Source of the DNA: Lachnospiraceae bacterium
GTDB lineage: Bacteria > Bacillota > Clostridia > Lachnospirales > Lachnospiraceae
Length of the DNA stretch: 64,000 nt
Assembly (NCBI GenBank): GCA_023664345.1
Contig: JAMPFQ010000015.1
Span: forward strand, 32,130-96,129
Direction of reading: 5' to 3'
The position numbers and the translations under genes are program-made. The notes beneath the pieces are model-generated. The model saw only the letters and a program-made list of their open reading frames with translations, ran no database searches and had not been told where the DNA came from. This document shows, piece by piece, positions 17,162 to 24,647 of this stretch; the stretch's first letter is position 1; the number at the start of each line of letters is the position of its first letter.

Positions 17162-18253
17162 ATGGCAAGAAGAAAAAACAGCCGTTATTCCGGGATCGGC
17201 GGACAGGCCGTCCTGGAGGGCATTATGATGAAAAACAGCGAAAAGTATGCCGTAGCAGTCAGAAAACCCAATGGTGAGATCAGCGTGGAACTGGAAAATT
17301 ATCAGGGGGTCCTGCATGGCAGTAAAATAAAGGAGATTCCTTTTATCCGCGGAATCTTTAATTTTATCGACTCCATGATCCTGGGGATGCGGGTGCTGAA
17401 CTATTCCGCGTCATTTTATGAAGAAGAGGACAATGCCGGATCCGCCGGGGCGGATCGGACGGGCGGATCCGGCGAGAAGTTTGTGAACGCCCTGGTCACT
17501 GTGGCCGCGATCGTCATGGCGGTGGGTATTTTTGTGGTGCTGCCTTATTTTCTTGCGTCTCTGTTAAAGGGATACGTGAGGAATGAGTCACTGATGGCGA
17601 TCATCGAAGGGGCGATTCGCATCTTTATCTTTATCTTATATGTATGGGGAATCAGCGCCATGAAAGATATCAAGCGGCTGTACAGATATCATGGGGCTGA
17701 GCACAAGTGCATCAACTGTGTGGAGAAAGGCAGGCCTCTCACGCTCCACAATGTGATGCGCAGTTCCAGGCTGCACAGAAGATGTGGTACCAGTTTCCTG
17801 TTTTTTGTCTTTTTTGTGAGCATCATACTCTTTTTCTTCATCAGGGTGGACAGCGTGGCCCAGAAAGTGATTCTGCGCATCCTGCTGATGCCCGTGGTGG
17901 CGGGGATCTCCTATGAGATCATCCGTCTGGCGGGACGGAGCGATAACATCCTGGTCCTTATCCTTTCCGTTCCGGGCATGCTGATCCAGAGAATGACGAC
18001 GAAAGAGCCGGACGAGAGCATGGCGGAGGTTGCCATAGCGGCGGTGGAAGCAGTCTTCGACTGGAGACAGTATTTATATGATAATTTTGGCTACGAAGTG
18101 GATGAATCCTGGATGGATGGAAATGAGTCTTCTTACGCGGATCAGGAAAATGATGCTGACGGGGCTTCGGACTGGCTGGAAGATGAAACAGCCGATGAGG
18201 AGCCGCAGGAATGGGAGACAGAGGATCCGGGTGAGGATGCTGAAGAGATATGA
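17162..18253 (+). CDS. DUF1385 membrane protein (YqhQ family)
   Basis: 363 residues. The N-terminal DUF1385 signature GIGGQAVLEGIMMKN is followed by two or three membrane segments (about 118-145, 155-175, 215-235) and the conserved core YHGAEHKCINCVEKG and SRLHRRCGTSFLFFV, with Cys and His residues that could bind metal. The last roughly 60 residues are very acidic and unlike the family core. Function is unknown; the family sits next to rpmE and prfA in many Clostridia. Its stop overlaps prmC by 4 bp. The start is set by GGAGG about 5 nt before ATG 17162. Confidence 0.88.
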   Translation: MARRKNSRYSGIGGQAVLEGIMMKNSEKYAVAVRKPNGEISVELENYQGVLHGSKIKEIPFIRGIFNFIDSMILGMRVLNYSASFYEEEDNAGSAGADRTGGSGEKFVNALVTVAAIVMAVGIFVVLPYFLASLLKGYVRNESLMAIIEGAIRIFIFILYVWGISAMKDIKRLYRYHGAEHKCINCVEKGRPLTLHNVMRSSRLHRRCGTSFLFFVFFVSIILFFFIRVDSVAQKVILRILLMPVVAGISYEIIRLAGRSDNILVLILSVPGMLIQRMTTKEPDESMAEVAIAAVEAVFDWRQYLYDNFGYEVDESWMDGNESSYADQENDADGASDWLEDETADEEPQEWETEDPGEDAEEI

Positions 18254-19095
18254 ATTACGGGGAATGCTATGAAAAGGGGAAAAGAGCCTTAGCGGAGGCA
18301 GGGATCCAGGAGTCTGAACTGGATGCCAGGCTGCTTTTGGAATATGTGTGCGGGACAAACCGCAATGACCTGCTGGTACATGGCGACAGGAAAATGCGTT
18401 CCGAGCAGGAAGATGCTTACCTGACTATGATCGGGATGCGGGCACAGCGGATCCCTCTGCAGCATCTTACCGGAGTGCAGGATTTTATGGGACTGGAATT
18501 TCAGGTTGACAGCCGTGTGCTGATACCCAGGCAAGATACGGAGATCTTGGTGGAGGAAGCGCTGCGGGAACTGCGGGACGGCATGGATATCCTGGATATG
18601 TGTACCGGGTCAGGATGTATCCTGATCAGCCTGCTGCGGTATTCCAATGACTGTACCGGCCTTGGAGTGGATATCTCCCCGGAAGCGCTGACAGTGGCAA
18701 AGGAGAATGCCCGAAAGCTGCTTGCGCCGGATAAACAGGTGCGTTTTTTGGAGAGCGACCTGTTTGGGGCAGTGGAGGGAATATATGATATGATCGTGTC
18801 CAATCCGCCCTATATCCCCAGCGGCGACATCGGCGCCCTGATGCCTGAGGTGAAAGATCATGAACCTGTGGGTGCGCTGGACGGCAGGGAGGATGGGCTT
18901 TATTTTTATCATAAGATCACGGAAGGATGCAGAAAATATCTGAAACCGGGCGGTATGCTGTTTTATGAGATCGGATGTGGTCAGGGAACGGCAGTCAGCG
19001 AGATTCTGTCCCGAAACGGTTTCGGAGAGATTCGGGTTATAAAAGATTATGCAGGCCTGGACAGAGTAGTGTCCGGCGTCCTGCGCCATATGTGA
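18250..19095 (+). CDS. prmC: Release factor glutamine methyltransferase PrmC
   Basis: 281 residues. It methylates the Gln of the GGQ motif in release factors RF1 and RF2 with S-adenosylmethionine. A helical substrate-binding domain (1-80) is followed by a Rossmann methyltransferase with DMCTGSGCILISL (motif I, about 117) and the catalytic VSNPPYIPSGD (about 180). It is translationally coupled to the DUF1385 gene (ATGA overlap) and lies just before its substrate gene prfA, the reverse of the usual prfA-prmC order. Confidence 0.96.
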   Translation: MNYGECYEKGKRALAEAGIQESELDARLLLEYVCGTNRNDLLVHGDRKMRSEQEDAYLTMIGMRAQRIPLQHLTGVQDFMGLEFQVDSRVLIPRQDTEILVEEALRELRDGMDILDMCTGSGCILISLLRYSNDCTGLGVDISPEALTVAKENARKLLAPDKQVRFLESDLFGAVEGIYDMIVSNPPYIPSGDIGALMPEVKDHEPVGALDGREDGLYFYHKITEGCRKYLKPGGMLFYEIGCGQGTAVSEILSRNGFGEIRVIKDYAGLDRVVSGVLRHM

Positions 19096-19096
19096 G

Positions 19097-19193
19097 GAAC
19101 AAATCGCCGCAGGCGGCAATTGAAATAAACAGTCTCGGAACGGTAAGCACAGAGCAGGGGTGCTGTAGTGCAGAGACAGAACTGGAATAGGAG
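19097..19193 (+). repeat. Family A leader element, copy 4
   Basis: A hairpin at 19097-19121 (GCCGC/GCGGC within a GAACAAAT...CAATTG frame) precedes the element proper at 19128-19193. There GTCTC (19132-19136) pairs with GAGAC (19173-19177) and AGCAC with GTGCT. The tail AGAACTGGAATAGGAG is the prfA ribosome site, 8 nt before the ATG. This is the shortest complete copy. Confidence 0.8.
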
Positions 19194-19201
19194 ATTTAGA
19201 T

Positions 19202-20278
19202 ATGTTTGACAGGTTAGACGATTTACTGATTCGTTTTGAGGAAATCTTAAGTGAGCTCCATGAGCCTACGGTGACCAATGATCAGGAGCGTTTCCGTAAG
19301 CTGATGAAAGAGCAGAGCAATCTGACGCCTGTGGTGGAGGCGTATACGGAATATAAGAAATGCAGGCAGGATGTAGAGGATTCGCTGGAGATGCTGGAAG
19401 CGGAGAATGATGAAGAGATGCGCGAGATGATCAAGGAAACGCTCAGTGACAGCAGGAAGCGCATCGAGGAGCTGGAGAAGGAACTGAAAGTCCTGCTTTT
19501 GCCCAAGGATCCCAACGATGAAAAAAATGTGATCGTGGAGATCCGCGCAGGCGCGGGCGGAGACGAGGCGGCGCTGTTTGCGGCGGAGATCTATCGCATG
19601 TATGTGCATTACGCGGAGAGCCAGCGATGGCGAGTGGAAACGCTGAATGTGGACGAGATCGGCATCGGCGGGATGAAAGAAGTGCAGTTCATGATCACTG
19701 GTCAGGGCGCATACTCCAAAATGAAGTACGAGAGCGGTGTGCACCGCGTACAGCGTGTTCCTGAGACAGAGAGCGGCGGCCGTATCCACACATCCACGAT
19801 CTCCGTGGCTGTGATGCCTGAGGTGGATGAGGATATCGATATCGTCATTGATGAGAAAGATATCAGGATCGATGTCATGCGTGCCTCCGGAAACGGCGGG
19901 CAGTGCGTCAATACCACGGATTCCGCGGTGCGCCTGACCCATTATCCCACCGGTATCGTGGTCTACAGCCAAACGGAGAAGTCCCAGATACAGAACAAGG
20001 CAAAGGCGTTTGCACTGCTCAAGGCAAAGCTTTATGACATCGAGCAGCAGCAGAGGCATGACGCGGAGGCGGAGATGCGGAGAAGCCAGATCGGCACGGG
20101 AGACCGATCCGAGAAGATCCGTACTTATAATTTCCCCCAGGGCCGCGTCACCGACCACAGGATCGGCCTCACCATCTATAAGCTGGATAAGGTGATGAAC
20201 GGAGATATCCAGGAGATCCTGGATGCCTGCATCGCGGCCGATCAGGCGGCAAAGCTGGTGAGGATGGGGGAGAACTGA
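19202..20278 (+). CDS. prfA: Peptide chain release factor 1
   Basis: 358 residues, standard length. It recognises UAA and UAG and triggers peptide release. The GGQ motif is in [15 protein letters not shown] (about 230), the site methylated by PrmC encoded just upstream, and the family segment [16 protein letters not shown] lies near 110. The start has AGGAG 8 nt upstream, supplied by a family A element. It is followed by an unusual triple-hairpin terminator. Confidence 0.97.
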   Translation: MFDRLDDLLIRFEEILSELHEPTVTNDQERFRKLMKEQSNLTPVVEAYTEYKKCRQDVEDSLEMLEAENDEEMREMIKETLSDSRKRIEELEKELKVLLLPKDPNDEKNVIVEIRAGAGGDEAALFAAEIYRMYVHYAESQRWRVETLNVDEIGIGGMKEVQFMITGQGAYSKMKYESGVHRVQRVPETESGGRIHTSTISVAVMPEVDEDIDIVIDEKDIRIDVMRASGNGGQCVNTTDSAVRLTHYPTGIVVYSQTEKSQIQNKAKAFALLKAKLYDIEQQQRHDAEAEMRRSQIGTGDRSEKIRTYNFPQGRVTDHRIGLTIYKLDKVMNGDIQEILDACIAADQAAKLVRMGEN

Positions 20279-20287
20279 AATTTTCAA

Positions 20288-20339
20288 GAAAGGAAACTTT
20301 CAAGAAAGGAAACTTTCAAGAAAGGAAACTTTCTTTTTT
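20288..20339 (+). terminator. Terminator made of three tandem GAAA-loop mini-hairpins
   Basis: GAAAGGAAACTTTC occurs three times with an exact 16-bp period (20288, 20304, 20320), followed by six T. Each unit folds as GAAAG-GAAA-CTTTC with a GNRA tetraloop. Only the last has a T-tract. Confidence 0.7.
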
Positions 20340-20414
20340 ACAGGTAGAAAGAAAATGATATTTATGTTACAATAAAATAGATTCCAGATAAAACGATATA
20401 AGGGGGATGGATCT

Positions 20415-20774
20415 ATGAGAGTGTTTGGCGGCAAATACAGGGAACTTCGCACTCCGTATCCTGACAGCATCTGGTATATGATAGAGGGGCAGAAGCAGGG
20501 GTGCTCTTATGACGACTGGCGGGATATGTATGTGAAAGATTTTAAGATCAATACCGCGGAGGTCGTGTTCAACGGGATACTTGATGCCCGACCGGTCAAG
20601 ATAACCCTGAACCAGCTTTTTGACATAGGCGCGAAACATCCGCATTTCGGGAGCGCTATCCGCTCGATCGCCATGAAATGCGCCTATACGGGCGAAGATC
20701 CAAGGGATGAATATGTCAAGCTGATCGAGATGAACGCCCTGACCGGTACGAAGTGGCTGCTGAACTGTATTTAA
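20415..20774 (+). CDS. Unknown 119-residue protein
   Basis: Starts MRVFGGKYRELRTPYPDS after a GGGGGATGGATCT ribosome site. It is soluble, with aromatic and charged patches (WYMIEGQ, YDDWRDMYVKDF) and a C-terminal GTKWLLNCI. No family recognised. It lies 24 nt before the flavoprotein-rubredoxin gene and may be cotranscribed with it; a TACAAT-like -10 about 45 nt upstream of the ATG is the only promoter hint. Confidence 0.65.
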   Translation: MRVFGGKYRELRTPYPDSIWYMIEGQKQGCSYDDWRDMYVKDFKINTAEVVFNGILDARPVKITLNQLFDIGAKHPHFGSAIRSIAMKCAYTGEDPRDEYVKLIEMNALTGTKWLLNCI

Positions 20775-20798
20775 GAAGATCATCAGGAGGAAAAAATC

Positions 20799-21401
20799 TT
20801 GGACAAGAAAGCAATGTATCAATTGACCTATGGGCTGTTCATCCTGACAGCCAGGGAAGGAGAGAAAGATAACGGGTGTATTGTAAATACGGTGGCGCAG
20901 GTGACGACAGAACCTAACCGGATCACTGTGGCGGTGAACAAAAGCAATTACACGCACGATATGATCGCAAGGACCGGAGAGTTCAATGTATCGATACTGA
21001 CAGAGAATTCCAGATTTGACACCTATAAGCACTGGGGATTCCAGAGCGGGGCGGATACGGATAAACTGGAATCCGTGGAATATCAGCGAGCTTCAAACGG
21101 CATTGTTTACATTGCCAGCGAGTGCAACGCCTATATTTCCGCAAAGGTGGTCTCCGCTACGGATCTGGGGACGCATACGCTGTTCCTGGCGGACGTGACA
21201 GATTGCGCCGTGCTGTCGGAGGACGCTTCCGTGACGTATGCGTATTATCAGAAAAACATCAAGACAGCGCCCCAGGTTCAGGAAAAGAAAAAGGGTTTTA
21301 TCTGCACGGTGTGCGGTTATATCTATGAAGGCGATACGCTTCCGGAGGACTTCATCTGTCCATGGTGCAAGCACCCCGCAAGCGATTTTAAACCTTTATA
21401 A
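20799..21401 (+). CDS. Flavin reductase-rubredoxin fusion (Hrb-like)
   Basis: 200 residues. The N-terminal flavin reductase-like FMN-binding domain (about 1-155) has AREGEKDNGCIVNTVAQVT and the partner segments typical of this fold. The C-terminal rubredoxin (about 163-200) has the iron-binding cysteines CTVCGY and CPWCKH. The layout matches high-molecular-weight rubredoxin of acetogens, which passes electrons from NADH to flavodiiron oxygen or nitric-oxide reductases. The start is TTG at 20799: AGGAGG lies 8 nt upstream, while the first ATG (20814) is 23 nt away. It precedes rubrerythrin, which supports a role in oxygen defence. Confidence 0.9.
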   Translation: MDKKAMYQLTYGLFILTAREGEKDNGCIVNTVAQVTTEPNRITVAVNKSNYTHDMIARTGEFNVSILTENSRFDTYKHWGFQSGADTDKLESVEYQRASNGIVYIASECNAYISAKVVSATDLGTHTLFLADVTDCAVLSEDASVTYAYYQKNIKTAPQVQEKKKGFICTVCGYIYEGDTLPEDFICPWCKHPASDFKPL

Positions 21402-21493
21402 GTGTGAGAAGAATTTCTAGCCGCTCGCAGCAAGGGCTGCTTCGCGGAGAAATTCTAAGTCTCACACGGAAGAACGCAAGGACAGCGTTCTTC
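21402..21493 (+). repeat. Family B post-stop element, copy 1
   Basis: Begins at the base after the TAA of the flavoprotein gene. GTGTGAGA pairs with TCTCACAC (21460-21467) and encloses AGAATTTCT / AGAAATTCT. A separate hairpin GAAGAACGC / GCGTTCTTC (21469-21493) follows. The copy at 34271-34372 has the same plan with compensated changes. It may act as a transcript 3' end, although there is no T-tract. Confidence 0.75.
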
Positions 21494-21540
21494 TCATTGA
21501 TTGTTTGTGCCGCAGAAGCGGCGTGACGGGAAGTGTGAGA

Positions 21541-21622
21541 AGACAGGGACAGGGACAAGGACACGGGGCGCTGTAGTGCAGAGAGCAGAACAAATTGCCA
21601 TGAATGGCAATTGAATAGGAGG
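21541..21622 (+). repeat. Family A leader element, copy 5 (5' half degenerate)
   Basis: The 3' half is typical: GGGGCGCTGTAGTGCAGAG, then GAACAAATTGCC-ATGA-ATGGCAATT (the optional hairpin) and GAATAGGAGG. The 5' half is replaced by purine-rich AGGGACAGGGACAAGGACA. The tail is the ribosome site of the rubrerythrin gene. Confidence 0.65.
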
Positions 21623-21629
21623 ACAAATG

Positions 21630-22166
21630 ATGAACAAGTATGCGGGAACACAGACGGAGAAGAACCTGGAGGCGGCTTTTGCCGGTGAGTCACAGGCAAG
21701 GAATAAATATACTTATTTCGCCTCTGTGGCAAAGAAAGAGGGATATGAGCAGATATCATCCCTGTTCTTGAAGACTGCCGACAATGAGAAAGAACATGCC
21801 AAGATGTGGTTCAAGGAACTGAACGGCATCGGGGATACGGCGACCAACCTTGGAGCGGCTGCGGACGGCGAGAACCATGAGTGGACAGATATGTACGAAG
21901 GGTTCGCAAAAACAGCGGAGCAGGAAGGTTTTCCGGAACTGGCGGAGAAGTTCCGGCTCGTGGGCGCAATCGAAAAGCATCATGAGGAGAGATACCGTGC
22001 GTTATTGAAAAATATCGAGACAGCGGCAGTGTTCGAGAAGAGCGAAGTGAAAGTATGGGAGTGCCGCAACTGCGGACATATTGTTGTGGGGACCAGCGCC
22101 CCTGAGGTATGCCCGACCTGCAATCATCCTCAGAGTTATTTTGAAGTGAGTGCGGAAAATTATTAA
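21630..22166 (+). CDS. rbr: Rubrerythrin
   Basis: 178 residues. A four-helix ferritin-like diiron domain (about 1-135; ligands in [22 protein letters not shown] and [10 protein letters not shown]) is fused to a C-terminal rubredoxin with CRNCGH and CPTCNHP. It reduces hydrogen peroxide in anaerobes using electrons from rubredoxin or a partner such as the upstream Hrb-like protein. ATG 21630 is preferred over 21627 because of spacing from GGAGG (7 against 4 nt). It is followed by a strong terminator. Confidence 0.95.
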   Translation: MNKYAGTQTEKNLEAAFAGESQARNKYTYFASVAKKEGYEQISSLFLKTADNEKEHAKMWFKELNGIGDTATNLGAAADGENHEWTDMYEGFAKTAEQEGFPELAEKFRLVGAIEKHHEERYRALLKNIETAAVFEKSEVKVWECRNCGHIVVGTSAPEVCPTCNHPQSYFEVSAENY

Positions 22167-22186
22167 ATGATATTTTAACAAATCAG

Positions 22187-22212
22187 CCCTGCCGGTGTTC
22201 CGGCAGGGTTTT
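22187..22212 (+). terminator. Terminator of rubrerythrin
   Basis: Perfect stem CCCTGCCGG / CCGGCAGGG with a 4-nt loop, then TTTT. Confidence 0.9.
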
Positions 22213-22256
22213 CCTGTTCTGCTTTTGCCAAAGAAGTAAAAAGGAATGTTAATATA

Positions 22257-22285
22257 TTGTCAAAAAATTCCTGTTGCGATATAAT
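22257..22285 (+). promoter_or_regulatory. Promoter of the second GGDEF-EAL gene
   Basis: -35 TTGTCA (22257-22262), 17-bp spacer, -10 TATAAT (22280-22285), about 45 nt before the start codon. Confidence 0.8.
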
Positions 22286-22330
22286 ATGCTTACTGAACTT
22301 GAACATAACTGTTATAAAAGGGGTAAGAAT

Positions 22331-24628
22331 ATGTTCCGGACATTGGTGGTTTTGTTGATCTTATTGATATTGAGCATGGTTGTCTGCGTGGTGGCTTCCG
22401 GGAGGAAAGACGTCCAGGATCGCCGCAACGTGGTGCGTCTGATCTGGATGGCCATTATCACGGCAGTGTGTTATACGGCGTTTATCCTGATCCCGTCAGG
22501 GAATTACAGACTGGCGGCATTTTTGGGTGGGCTGTATTTTCTGTCCACGGACTGGCTGGTAGTATACCTGCTGTTATTTACCGTGGCATATACACGGGTG
22601 GAGCCGCCCTCCAGGCTGCCCAAACGTATCATCGGTCTCCTTGCGGGACTGGATTCCATCTCCCTGGTCGTCAATACGTTCACACACCATATGTTTGAAC
22701 TGGAGGCGGCGGTGGACGACAGGCTGAATCTGGATTACTGGAACATACAGCTTAAGCCGGCGCATTATGTCCATCGTATCTTCGTCTATGCCATTGTGAT
22801 GTACAATCTGGTGGTGCTTGCGTACCGTCTTGTGAAAGCGCCTTCCATGTATAAGAAGAGGTACGCCGGAATCCTGATACAGCTGGTGGGCGTGGCTGGA
22901 TTAAATATCATGTGTTCTGCTATGGATGCCAAGTTTGATTATTCCGTTATCCTGTATGCTTCCATGGCAATATCGATATGTTACTTCACTTTGTATGCGT
23001 CCCCCAAAGCGCTGTTGGAAAAGATGCATTCTACCATTGTGGGAGATTCTGTAATTGGTTTTATCGCCTATGATGATGGCGGACATTGTATCGGCGTCAA
23101 TGCTGTGGCAGAGAAGTTTTTCACGGATTCCGGGGATATCAATGAGATCGCGGAGACATATCTGGATCAGTGGGAGACGGAGCATAAGGGGAATGATGCG
23201 AGGATCATCGGTGAAGAGCGGACGATCATGCGGGATGGCGAAAAAATGTACATCTACGTTACCTACCAGCGGTTCATGGATGAGAAAGACAGGGAACTGG
23301 GAAGCTGTTTCCAGTTTGAGGATCGCACGGAGGTTGTCAGGAAATTTATGGAGGAACAATACCGGATTACCCATGATATGCTGACAGGGCTGCTGAACAG
23401 GAATGCTTTTGAAGAGGAAGCGGGGAAAATGCTTGCTGGCGTACAGGAACCCTACTATATGGTGTGCTCCAATATCAAGGATTTTAAACTGGTCAATGAA
23501 CTTTATGGCGCGGATGTGGGAGATCAGCTTCTGATCGCCCAGGCCGGGATGATAAGCGAGGCTCTGGATGAAAAGTCGGTTACCGCCCGTATCTTCGCGG
23601 ATAAATTCTGTATGCTGATGCCGAAAGCCAGGTTTCATGAGGAAGAGGTTTACGAACAGATAGAAGCGCTCAGGGATCTGAACCTGGTGAGTTCCTTTAA
23701 ACTGCATTATTATATCGGCGTCTATGAGATCAGGGATGTGACGGAGCCAGTGTGGACTATGTATGACAAGGCGATCATGGCGATCGATACCATACGGGGC
23801 AATTACGGGCAGTCGATCTGTTTTTATCAGGACGAACTGCTGGAGCACATTATGAAAGAAAAAGAAGTGTTGGGAGAATTTGACGACGCCATAGCGGGGA
23901 AGCAGTTCCATATGTTCCTGCAGCCCCAGATAGCCAATGATAACAGTATTGTGGGAGCGGAGGCCCTGGTGCGCTGGATCCATCCTGAAAAGGGAATGGT
24001 CAGCCCCGGCCTGTTCATCCCCACTTTGGAGAAAGCGGGCCTGATCCACAAGCTGGATCTGTATATGTGGGAAAGCGCCGCCAGGAAACTGGAGGAATGG
24101 AAGAAGTGCGGCATGGAGAAGTATTCCATTTCCGTGAACATATCCACAAAGGACTTTTATTACCTGGATATCTGCGATACTTTCCGGGAACTGGCAAAGA
24201 GGTATGATTTTGACATCAAGAAACTGAAGCTGGAGATCACGGAATCGGCTCTGATGGAAAATATACAGGAGAACATGAAGACCCTGGACGGACTGCACGC
24301 CCTGGGGTATGAGATTGAGATCGACGACTTTGGAAGCGGCTATTCCTCGCTGGGCATGCTGAAAGATATCCATGCGGATATTTTGAAGATCGATATGATC
24401 TTCCTGCAGGAGACCAAGAACGTGAAGCGGAGCACCACCATTTTGAAAAATATCATCACCATGTCCAAGGAACTGGGCATGCCTGTCATAACGGAGGGCG
24501 TTGAAACGAAAGAGCAGGTGGACTTTCTGATGAAAGTAGGCTGCGATATGTTCCAGGGATTCTATTTCGCAAGACCCATGCATGTGGAGCACTTTGAGGA
24601 GCAGTACTGCGGTGAACTGACAGCGTGA
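22331..24628 (+). CDS. Membrane EAL phosphodiesterase with degenerate GGDEF
   Basis: 765 residues from ATG 22331, with AAAAGGGG about 7 nt upstream. The plan is the same as the 3800 gene: seven or so membrane segments (1-230), a PAS-like region, GGDEF (about 350-490) and EAL (about 510-760). The GGDEF signature is FADKF (about 420), which should abolish cyclase activity. The EAL side keeps GAEALVRW (541), SVNIS, LEITES, EIDDFGSGYSSL (661) and TEGVE, so it is probably a c-di-GMP phosphodiesterase. It has its own promoter. The stop is 20 nt before the beta-helix gene. Confidence 0.88.
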   Translation: MFRTLVVLLILLILSMVVCVVASGRKDVQDRRNVVRLIWMAIITAVCYTAFILIPSGNYRLAAFLGGLYFLSTDWLVVYLLLFTVAYTRVEPPSRLPKRIIGLLAGLDSISLVVNTFTHHMFELEAAVDDRLNLDYWNIQLKPAHYVHRIFVYAIVMYNLVVLAYRLVKAPSMYKKRYAGILIQLVGVAGLNIMCSAMDAKFDYSVILYASMAISICYFTLYASPKALLEKMHSTIVGDSVIGFIAYDDGGHCIGVNAVAEKFFTDSGDINEIAETYLDQWETEHKGNDARIIGEERTIMRDGEKMYIYVTYQRFMDEKDRELGSCFQFEDRTEVVRKFMEEQYRITHDMLTGLLNRNAFEEEAGKMLAGVQEPYYMVCSNIKDFKLVNELYGADVGDQLLIAQAGMISEALDEKSVTARIFADKFCMLMPKARFHEEEVYEQIEALRDLNLVSSFKLHYYIGVYEIRDVTEPVWTMYDKAIMAIDTIRGNYGQSICFYQDELLEHIMKEKEVLGEFDDAIAGKQFHMFLQPQIANDNSIVGAEALVRWIHPEKGMVSPGLFIPTLEKAGLIHKLDLYMWESAARKLEEWKKCGMEKYSISVNISTKDFYYLDICDTFRELAKRYDFDIKKLKLEITESALMENIQENMKTLDGLHALGYEIEIDDFGSGYSSLGMLKDIHADILKIDMIFLQETKNVKRSTTILKNIITMSKELGMPVITEGVETKEQVDFLMKVGCDMFQGFYFARPMHVEHFEEQYCGELTA

Positions 24629-24647
24629 GGGATGGGAGGTTTTTGAG

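Noticed and set aside
22901-24592. 563-codon minus-strand open frame inside the second GGDEF-EAL gene
   Set aside because: Antisense shadow of the same kind, with no recognisable domain or start site.
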